Source of the DNA: Bifidobacterium breve
GTDB lineage: Bacteria; Actinomycetota; Actinomycetes; S36-B12
Assembly: GCA_945885645.1 (NCBI GenBank)
Contig: CAMCYV010000092.1
Location: 1 to 6,092, forward strand
DNA length: 6,092 bases
Reading direction: 5' to 3'
Of the stretch, positions 1 to 5,059 are shown in pieces; positions within the stretch are counted from its first letter, which is position 1, and each line of letters starts with the position of its first letter. A program made the translations under genes and the position numbers. The notes under the pieces were generated by a model, which searched no databases, was not told where the DNA came from, and saw only the letters and a program-made list of their open reading frames with translations.

Positions 1-374
1 AAGTGTTGCAAGATTCTGGTTGCTGAGTATTCGGGTTTACTTGTTGCCGTGGCCAGGCGCAGACCGGCTCCTTGCAACTCGGCGAGTAGTTCTGGCACGC
101 CTTCGTAGACACTGTTCTCAAATAGGCCAACATCGTGGTAGCGCTCGCGATACTTGTCGATTGCTTGGGCGATCTCTTGGTCGTTCATGCCGAAAACCTC
201 GCCGAAAGTGACGACTAGTGGTGGGCCGAGGTGCTTGCTCAATTCGTCACGGGGAGGGATCGGGATTCCTTGATCCTGCAGGGCGTACTCGAGGCAATTG
301 AGAATCCCTGGACCTGAATCGGTCAGCGTGCCGTCAAGGTCAAACAGAATTAAATCAAGATCACGGTTTAGCAT
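1..374 (-). CDS. HAD-family phosphatase, phosphoglycolate phosphatase-like (partial, C-terminus beyond window edge)
   Basis: This reading frame has no stop from its ATG at 374 down to base 1, giving 124 complete codons of an unfinished gene. HAD motif I is clear at residues 11-20 (FDLDGTLTDS, nucleophile D12 and acid D14). A helical cap follows (about residues 21-95, with ENSVYEGVPELL near its end), then motif II at about 107-113 (LATATSK, T111). This order matches the small-cap (C1) phosphoglycolate phosphatase/Gph/PpaX group, cytoplasmic enzymes that hydrolyse small phosphate esters. The Lys and the DD motifs of the second half lie outside the window. The start is well fixed: upstream in frame there is no ATG, GTG or TTG before a stop at 390-392. 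It is divergent from the phosphodiesterase gene, with starts only 9 bases apart and no Shine-Dalgarno sequence. The fold is certain; the substrate (phosphoglycolate, pyrophosphate or another) is not. Confidence 0.9.
   Translation of the reverse strand, partial: MLNRDLDLILFDLDGTLTDSGPGILNCLEYALQDQGIPIPPRDELSKHLGPPLVVTFGEVFGMNDQEIAQAIDKYRERYHDVGLFENSVYEGVPELLAELQGAGLRLATATSKPEYSATRILQH
369..374 (+). promoter_or_regulatory. Candidate -10 box (TAGCAT) for leaderless phosphodiesterase transcript
   Basis: TAGCAT fits the actinobacterial TANNNT -10 pattern and ends 9 bases before the ATG at 384, so transcription would begin at or within about 3 bases of that codon. A TAG stop at 375-377 is in frame just upstream, so no earlier start is possible. 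The only Shine-Dalgarno-like string, AGGGA at 376-380, is just 3 bases from the ATG, which is too close to be good. No convincing -35 box is visible. The box includes the complement of the divergent gene's start codon (372-374). Confidence 0.45.
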
Positions 375-380
375 TAGGGA

Positions 381-386
381 ATCATG
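381..386 (-). promoter_or_regulatory. Weak candidate -10 box (CATGAT) for leaderless HAD phosphatase transcript
   Basis: Read on the minus strand, CATGAT matches TATAAT at four of six positions and lies 6 bases before the HAD ATG at 374. There is no Shine-Dalgarno sequence upstream of that ATG, which favours leaderless initiation. The hexamer contains the complement of the forward gene's ATG (384-386). The match is weak because the first T of the TANNNT pattern is missing. Confidence 0.25.
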
Positions 387-1190
387 GCACTACCGAAAAT
401 CATTGCCCACCGCGGTGCAAATGACACAGAACCCGAGCACTCTTTAGCAGCTTATATTCGTGCTATTGAGTTGGGGGTTGACGCGGTTGAGTGTGATGTG
501 CGTTTGACCAATGACGGAACACTGGTGTGTGTGCATGACCGGCGAATTGATCGCACAAGCACCGGGCGCGGATCAGTCTCGGGCCAGTTGCTCGCGGACT
601 TGGTGACGAATGATTTCAGTGGAAGCCTTGATGACTGGATTGACTATGAAGACCCCAGACCCGATGAAAGTCGGACGCGGTTATTAACTTTGGAAACCCT
701 GCTTACCACCGTTTGTGACTACTCCCAGACGATTGAGTTTTCCATTGAAACCAAACATCCGGTGCGGTACGGAAAATACGTTGAGCGTGAGTTATTTGAC
801 GTGCTGGTGCGGTACGGATTGACCAAAGTGCAAAAGGGAAGTGAGTTCCCGCGAGCGAGAGTTATGAGTTTTAGCCAATTCGCTGTTCAACGGTTCAAAA
901 AACTCTCCCCATCGACCCAAGTTGTTTTACTTGCCGCGAGACCTGCCCTTCGTCGTCGAAATGGTTCCTTGCCACAGGGAGTTGGTATCTCTGGAATTGA
1001 TATTCATTACCTGAAGAAAGACCCAGATTATGTTGATCGCGTGCATTCATTCGGACACGAAGTTCATGTGTGGACCGTTGATGAAATGCAAGACGTTGAC
1101 CTGTGTCTGCAATTGGGGGTTGATGCAATCATTAGTAATCGTCCCGGTGAGGTAATTGCTCGGGCGAACTCCAGGGAAGTCGCGAAATAG
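384..1190 (+). CDS. glpQ: Glycerophosphodiester phosphodiesterase (GDPD family)
   Basis: A 268-residue protein that should hydrolyse glycerophosphodiesters (deacylated phospholipids such as glycerophosphocholine) to sn-glycerol 3-phosphate and an alcohol. The GDPD TIM-barrel signatures are in order: HRG at 9-11, the PEH form of PEN(T/S) at 17-19, ECD at 36-38 (metal ligands E36 and D38), catalytic-type H51 in VHD, IETKH at 121-125 (E122, K124), and a C-terminal VHVWTVDE followed by LGVDAIISNRP. Length is usual for the family. No signal peptide or membrane segment is present, so a cytoplasmic UgpQ/GlpQ1-like enzyme is more likely than a secreted one. The start is forced by an in-frame TAG at 375-377. 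The DUF5926 gene follows after 47 bases on the same strand. A gene of this type near pheA is familiar from other actinomycetes (recalled, not searched). The symbol is by family; the precise substrate is unknown. Confidence 0.93.
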   Translation: MALPKIIAHRGANDTEPEHSLAAYIRAIELGVDAVECDVRLTNDGTLVCVHDRRIDRTSTGRGSVSGQLLADLVTNDFSGSLDDWIDYEDPRPDESRTRLLTLETLLTTVCDYSQTIEFSIETKHPVRYGKYVERELFDVLVRYGLTKVQKGSEFPRARVMSFSQFAVQRFKKLSPSTQVVLLAARPALRRRNGSLPQGVGISGIDIHYLKKDPDYVDRVHSFGHEVHVWTVDEMQDVDLCLQLGVDAIISNRPGEVIARANSREVAK

Positions 1191-1223
1191 TGGCCGCGCG
1201 AGTGAATTGTTTGTGAGTTCAGG

Positions 1224-1229
1224 TAAGTT
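1224..1229 (+). promoter_or_regulatory. Candidate -10 box (TAAGTT) for leaderless DUF5926 transcript
   Basis: TAAGTT fits TANNNT and lies 8 bases before the ATG at 1238. That ATG is the only possible start, because an in-frame TGA at 1214-1216 precedes it with no ATG, GTG or TTG between. The nearest purine-rich string (AGG at 1221-1223) is 14 bases away, too far for a ribosome binding site. So this gene may have its own leaderless promoter rather than relying only on read-through from the phosphodiesterase gene. No -35 box is evident. Confidence 0.4.
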
Positions 1230-1237
1230 TTCGCACT

Positions 1238-2176
1238 ATGGCTAAGGAAACGCAAATCGAAGATGAAATCCCCGTAGTCGGCATGCGGGAACCATGCCCC
1301 TGCGGATCCGGTCGCCGTTACAAGGCGTGCCACGGTCGTGAGGCTTCTAAGGCTGTTGCCGCTCCTAACCGCCCATTCCAAGGATTTGCCAGTGAATGCG
1401 ACATCGTCGCAATGCGAGAGCTGATTCCATCTGCGACAGCCGAGTTGACCCTTAAGCCTGGAGTTGCAGACGGACGCCGGGTGACGCTGGGGACGGTGCT
1501 CCCTATGGCCTACCCGGCACTGGTGCGGGCCAACGGCGATATTTTGTTGGGGCTGCAAATCAATACGGGAAGTGGTGACCCATCTCGCGACCTTGCGAAC
1601 GCATTACAGCGCGCGCTGGTGGCTCCCTATGGCGAACCGGTGGGACTGGAGCGGGTCACCACAGATTCACCCTCGGCTCAAGAATTCATTGACGCTTCCG
1701 TTGCATTGGACGTTGTAGTCCATGAAAACTTTGATTTCTGGATAGAAGAGGGATCGGATTTAACCGACGAGGTAAAGGCATCCCTTGAGCGCGCAAGTGA
1801 ATACGCGAATCCAACTGTGAAACTCGCATCAATTGACTCTGGCTACTGGACTCAGATGGGAGAGAAAGAGCACCTGCGTTGGATTATGTCCACCCCGGAG
1901 AACGAGTTACTCAATGCGCTCGCACGCCTGCATGCAGCCGAAGAAGACACAATCGGCCCTGACACCAGGTTGGTCGGCATGTTCCGCGCTCAAGGGTTGA
2001 TCGTTCCGGTCTGGGATATTCCACTGGGTCGCGGTGCTGCTGCAATTGAAGAGCCAGCAGCAGAATTTGGTAAGCGACTCGACGCAGCATTGAAGTTGTC
2101 AAAGCCGTTAACCGATGCGGAGCGCCGTGCACGCTCTGGGCTGACTTCACGCCAAGTTACTTTGCGCGACGTTTAG
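1238..2176 (+). CDS. SEC-C zinc-motif protein, DUF5926 family
   Basis: A 312-residue soluble protein of unknown function. Residues 18-33 form a SEC-C zinc motif, the metal-binding tail first known from SecA: EPCPCGSGRRYKACHG, with probable ligands C20, C22, C31 and H32. Here it is N-terminal and the rest is not SecA-like: no ATPase motifs are visible, so annotation as a preprotein translocase would be wrong. The body from about residue 45 (FQGFASECDIVAMRELIP, then LPMAYPALVR and LQINTGSGDPSRDLA) resembles, from memory, the actinobacterial DUF5926 proteins. The rest is mixed acidic and helical sequence with no signal peptide or membrane span. The start is forced by an upstream in-frame stop. 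It follows the phosphodiesterase gene by 47 bases and converges on the membrane-protein gene with only 6 bases between the stop codons. Zinc binding is likely; any role in protein quality control or secretion is a guess. Confidence 0.88.
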   Translation: MAKETQIEDEIPVVGMREPCPCGSGRRYKACHGREASKAVAAPNRPFQGFASECDIVAMRELIPSATAELTLKPGVADGRRVTLGTVLPMAYPALVRANGDILLGLQINTGSGDPSRDLANALQRALVAPYGEPVGLERVTTDSPSAQEFIDASVALDVVVHENFDFWIEEGSDLTDEVKASLERASEYANPTVKLASIDSGYWTQMGEKEHLRWIMSTPENELLNALARLHAAEEDTIGPDTRLVGMFRAQGLIVPVWDIPLGRGAAAIEEPAAEFGKRLDAALKLSKPLTDAERRARSGLTSRQVTLRDV

Positions 2177-2182
2177 AAAAAT

Positions 2183-3505
2183 CTAGGTTGTGTCATTTCC
2201 GGGATTGTTTTCTTTGGGTTTGCCTTCATAGATGTCAACCGCTGAAGTTGGCCACACGGTGTTGAAATTTTTCCTCCGCACCCCGCTCCACGGTGCTGGA
2301 ACCACAGTGAGTGTGTAAGCGAGTTGGTAGGCAACGTATTCATAGCGAGCTCGTGTAACCGAAAACTGTTCCCAAGCAGTGTCAAGATCAACTTCCACCG
2401 GGTAGCCAGCCCGCTTGAGCATATTGACGGCATCGGTGAACTCTTCTTTTGAGATTTGGGTAACGTTTTTTTCACCCTGACGCATCAGCCGAAGGGTTTC
2501 TGCTGAAAAGCTGCGTGCCGTGTCAGCGCTCGCCGCCTTTTCAACCGCAACTGTTCCACGGTTGTAACCGCGTATTTGTTCCAGTACGAGGGGTTCAATA
2601 CTTGATGCACCGAGGAATCGACCAACGAATGGTAATTTTTTAAGGACTTTCTTGCGGACAAATAAGGTTGCGTACAGGCTTTCCAGTGTTTGCGTCCCGT
2701 GAATAATCACTTGCGCACATTCAGCGCGCGGCAGCGTTTTTGTGAGGCAAAGTTGCAGGGCTGCCGCGTCCAAAACGGTGATGCTGGCGATAACCCAATG
2801 TCGGTATGGAGAGGCGGATCTAATGTGGACAAGGACCTGGTAGGTCGTGTGAGTTAGGCGAAGTTCACCGAACCACTTAGTCCAAGAACTCATTCGATCG
2901 GGGAGGTCATAAATTTGATTATTGAGAGTGAGTCGTGCGAGGTATTCCGGTCCCCAACTCGGTTGACCACCAGAAACGCCAAGGAGTGAAACATCAACTT
3001 CACGGTCGATATAAGCCCCATAAATGGTGGGGAGAAAACCAATGAGAAGTGCGATTACGATCGGACCTGTTGCTGCCGCCATAAAGGCGAGAATTGTTGG
3101 ACCAAAATTAGTTGTCCCTGCGAAGCCGAGAGTAAACAAACTCGATCCCGCTTCACGGAAGGCGCCAATGAAATTGCTGCCACCAAGTCCATAAATCCAC
3201 AGACCGTAAGAGATCAAATAAAGAATTAGCCAAACGATAACTTGAGAAACGATGATCATGGGACCCACCCATGCCAAGATCGTGTCTTGCTTCACATAGG
3301 ACTTGCGACGGTTGGCAATGAATAGATGAAACCCGTACACGCTCTGGGAAATCGAATCGGCAATCAGTGACGATAGTGCGCGTGGAACCACGATTGTTCT
3401 CAAAATGCTAATTGTGGTGGCAATGAAGAGAAAAAGACCTAAGAGCGTTGCTGCCGTTCGAGAGAAAAGATCGGCGGTCAACAGATCGATGGTATTCACG
3501 GACAT
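2183..3505 (-). CDS. Membrane protein with K+-channel-like pore region and long cytoplasmic C-terminus
   Basis: A 440-residue protein without a firm family name. Three hydrophobic segments are visible: about residues 17-40, ending in LRTIVVPR; 76-101; and 136-165, followed by YIDRE. Between the last two lies a short re-entrant-like stretch (116-130, FREAGSSLFTLGFAG). This helix-pore-helix order with T-L-G-F recalls the two-helix potassium channel fold (filter TVGYG), though the last filter positions differ. Residues 170-440 are soluble and mostly helical, presumably cytoplasmic and regulatory; no TrkA/RCK nucleotide-binding glycine motif was recognised. The C-terminal tail is polar. The start at 3505 is the earliest possible: no ATG, GTG or TTG lies upstream in frame before a stop at 3560-3562. 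No Shine-Dalgarno sequence is evident. It is divergent from the DUF4446 operon and convergent with DUF5926. That it is an integral membrane protein is near certain; ion conduction is inference. Confidence 0.85.
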   Translation of the reverse strand: MSVNTIDLLTADLFSRTAATLLGLFLFIATTISILRTIVVPRALSSLIADSISQSVYGFHLFIANRRKSYVKQDTILAWVGPMIIVSQVIVWLILYLISYGLWIYGLGGSNFIGAFREAGSSLFTLGFAGTTNFGPTILAFMAAATGPIVIALLIGFLPTIYGAYIDREVDVSLLGVSGGQPSWGPEYLARLTLNNQIYDLPDRMSSWTKWFGELRLTHTTYQVLVHIRSASPYRHWVIASITVLDAAALQLCLTKTLPRAECAQVIIHGTQTLESLYATLFVRKKVLKKLPFVGRFLGASSIEPLVLEQIRGYNRGTVAVEKAASADTARSFSAETLRLMRQGEKNVTQISKEEFTDAVNMLKRAGYPVEVDLDTAWEQFSVTRARYEYVAYQLAYTLTVVPAPWSGVRRKNFNTVWPTSAVDIYEGKPKENNPGNDTT

Positions 3506-3540
3506 ATGTTGGCATGGATCGCAGACTTGTGGGCATTTTG

Positions 3541-3560
3541 GTGCGGTTCCGAAACCGCGC
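3541..3560. repeat. Inverted repeat (8-bp arms, 4-base loop) between divergent genes
   Basis: GTGCGGTT, loop CCGA, AACCGCGC: six perfect inner pairs, one G-T wobble and an outer G-C pair. It lies in the 73-base region between the membrane-protein start (3505) and the DUF4446 start (3579). No T-run follows on the plus strand (TAAGTTG comes next), so it does not look like a terminator. Its place between divergent starts suits a regulator binding site, but no regulator is known. Confidence 0.45.
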
Positions 3561-3571
3561 TAAGTTGCCGC

Positions 3572-3577
3572 TACGCT
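3572..3577 (+). promoter_or_regulatory. Candidate -10 box (TACGCT) for the DUF4446-pheA-rml operon
   Basis: TACGCT fits TANNNT. It is only 1 base from the ATG at 3579 but 7 bases from an in-frame GTG at 3585, the normal distance from a -10 box to the transcription start. If it is the promoter, the message is leaderless and translation would begin at GTG 3585, two codons later. No Shine-Dalgarno sequence precedes either codon and no -35 box is obvious. Confidence 0.35.
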
Positions 3578-3578
3578 T

Positions 3579-4121
3579 ATGAGCGTGAATCTTGACGCCC
3601 AAACAGCCACGATTGTGGGGCTTATTGGCGTCGTCGTAGGGGTAATTGGGGTCGTTATTGGCACTATTGCGTTGTCCAAGCTTTCCCGTCTACACAGGTC
3701 GTACGCGCTCTTAGAGGTCGCCGAGGGTCGGGAAACATACATTGACGTGCTCGCCAGGACGTTGGAGCAATTCGAAGTGGTCCAAGATGAATTGCAGGCC
3801 CAAGATTATGCAATCAGGCAACTAAAATCTGGTCTGCGTGACTCTTTGAATCACATTGCGGTGGTGCGCTATGACGCATTGGACAATCTCAGTGGTCGTT
3901 ATTCTTTCTCGGCGGCAATCGTGGATGATTACGGTGACGGCCTAGTTATTACCACAATTCATGGCCGGGCCGATACCCGTTCGTATCTGAAAGAGATCAA
4001 TGGCGGGAAGTCTGAAATTGAACTGTCTCCCGAGGAGCGAGATGCGGTCGACAGTGCACTTGGTCGGAAAAGGGCTTTTTTACAACCGGACAAAAATGAC
4101 GTAAATGAGAGAAGCTCATGA
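3579..4121 (+). CDS. DUF4446 family membrane-anchored protein
   Basis: A 180-residue protein of unknown function. One membrane segment lies near the N-terminus (about residues 11-33) and carries a regular glycine spacing (G14, G17, G21, G24, G28). A charged helical stretch follows (about 40-90), likely coiled coil (ARTLEQFEVVQDELQAQ), then the DUF4446 core. In the core, residues 92-136 contain HIAVVRYDALDNLSGRYSFS, then DDYGDGLVITTIHGR and TRSY, the most conserved part of the family as remembered. The tail holds LSPEERDAV. The membrane anchor probably leaves the core in the cytoplasm. ATG 3579 is used here; an in-frame TAA at 3561-3563 bars earlier starts, and GTG 3585 is a real alternative given the -10-like box just upstream. 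The stop overlaps the pheA start (ATGA at 4118-4121), so the two are likely translationally coupled. Family assignment is firm; the function is unknown. Confidence 0.9.
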   Translation: MSVNLDAQTATIVGLIGVVVGVIGVVIGTIALSKLSRLHRSYALLEVAEGRETYIDVLARTLEQFEVVQDELQAQDYAIRQLKSGLRDSLNHIAVVRYDALDNLSGRYSFSAAIVDDYGDGLVITTIHGRADTRSYLKEINGGKSEIELSPEERDAVDSALGRKRAFLQPDKNDVNERSS

Positions 4122-5059
4122 GTGATTTAACCCGCAGGATCGGCTACCTAGGACCGTCAGGTTCATTTGCTGAAGCGGCTCTTCGCGCATCAAATGTTTA
4201 CACAGTGGGCGGCGTTGACGCGATTCCTGCCAAGTCTGTTCTGCACGCTCTCGACGCAGTTCGCAGCGGTGAGGTTAGTGCCGCACTGGTACCGATCGAG
4301 AATTCAGTTGAAGGTTCGGTATCAATTACCTTGGATGAACTTGCCAGTGGTAAGCGTTTGGTGATCACAGATGAAGTCGTCCTTCCCGTCCAATTCTCAC
4401 TTTTAGCTCGTCCAGGGACCAAGCTTGCAGACATCCGCACGATCGGTACGCATCCGCATGCGCAGGCACAGGTTCGAGATTGGCTCAATGCGAATCTGCC
4501 CGACGCTGACGTCATTCCCGCAATGTCCACCTCGGCGGCGGCCGCTGCCCTCGTAGGTTCTAATCCGCCATTTGATGCCGCAATTGGACAGGCGCTTAAC
4601 GCTGAGATTTACGGTTTAGAGATTCTCGCCGATGAAATTGGCGATAACTCTGATGCCCACACGCGTTTCGTCATCGTTGAGCTCCCCGGTCAACTCCCGG
4701 TACCGACGGGTGCTGACAAAACAACGTTGAGTGTCTTTCAACGCAGTAATCACGCCGGTGGTTTGTTAGAGATCTTGACCGAATTTTCCGTACGGGGGAT
4801 CAACCTGACTCGTCTTGAGTCTCGTCCCACTAAGAAAATATTGGGCGACTATTACTTCAGTTTGGATTTCGAGGGCCACGTCAACGACCTACGCGTTGAA
4901 GAGGCACTGATGGGTTTGCACCGGGTATGTCTTGATATCCGCTTCCTCGGCTCTTATCCTCGCCACGACGGACGTGAGCCGGTTCTACGCGCTGGTGTGA
5001 CCGACAGTGATTTTGAGACCGCCCAAGCTTGGTTGAACAAATTGAAGGGAACGGAATGA
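4118..5059 (+). CDS. pheA: Prephenate dehydratase (monofunctional, with ACT domain)
   Basis: A 313-residue cytoplasmic enzyme that converts prephenate to phenylpyruvate, the step before transamination to phenylalanine. The catalytic part (about 7-188) shows GYLGPSGSFAEAAL at 9-22, PIENSVEGSV at 59-68, THPHAQAQ at 111-118, STSAAAA at 137-143, and the TRF motif at 182-184 carrying the key threonine T182. A C-terminal ACT domain (about 200-282) keeps the ESRP motif at 234-237 used in phenylalanine feedback binding. The partner GAL motif reads G-G-L at 214-216, and the usual proline before it is A213. No chorismate mutase domain is present, as expected for actinobacterial PheA. The ATG overlaps the DUF4446 stop (ATGA) and the gene's own TGA overlaps the rmlB ATG (ATGA at 5056-5059), so it is the middle of a coupled operon. 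The start is supported by the conserved motif beginning within 10 residues. Confidence 0.96.
   Translation: MSDLTRRIGYLGPSGSFAEAALRASNVYTVGGVDAIPAKSVLHALDAVRSGEVSAALVPIENSVEGSVSITLDELASGKRLVITDEVVLPVQFSLLARPGTKLADIRTIGTHPHAQAQVRDWLNANLPDADVIPAMSTSAAAAALVGSNPPFDAAIGQALNAEIYGLEILADEIGDNSDAHTRFVIVELPGQLPVPTGADKTTLSVFQRSNHAGGLLEILTEFSVRGINLTRLESRPTKKILGDYYFSLDFEGHVNDLRVEEALMGLHRVCLDIRFLGSYPRHDGREPVLRAGVTDSDFETAQAWLNKLKGTE
5044..5050 (+). promoter_or_regulatory. Ribosome binding site deciding the rmlB start
   Basis: GAAGGGA lies 5 bases before ATG 5056, inside the end of pheA. It supports ATG 5056 as the rmlB start rather than the in-frame ATG at 5029, which would add nine non-conserved residues (MVEQIEGNG) before the conserved MKILVTG beginning. 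Confidence 0.7.

Noticed and set aside
20..211. Plus-strand 63-codon open frame with arginine-rich product
   Set aside because: It lies antisense to the HAD phosphatase, whose motifs are plain on the minus strand, and its product resembles no known protein.
1288..1336. SecA annotation suggested by the SEC-C motif
   Set aside because: The protein has 312 residues and lacks Walker and DEAD-type motifs; only the small zinc motif is shared with SecA.
1064..1558. Minus-strand 164-codon open frame across the phosphodiesterase/DUF5926 junction
   Set aside because: It overlaps two well-supported plus-strand genes and has no recognisable domain; the composition looks like a shadow frame.
3541..3567. 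Intrinsic terminator at the 3541-3560 hairpin
   Set aside because: There is no T-run after it on the plus strand, and both flanking genes start here rather than end.
5029..5055. Earlier in-frame ATG for rmlB
   Set aside because: It would add nine non-conserved residues inside pheA; ATG 5056 has a Shine-Dalgarno sequence and starts directly at the Rossmann motif.
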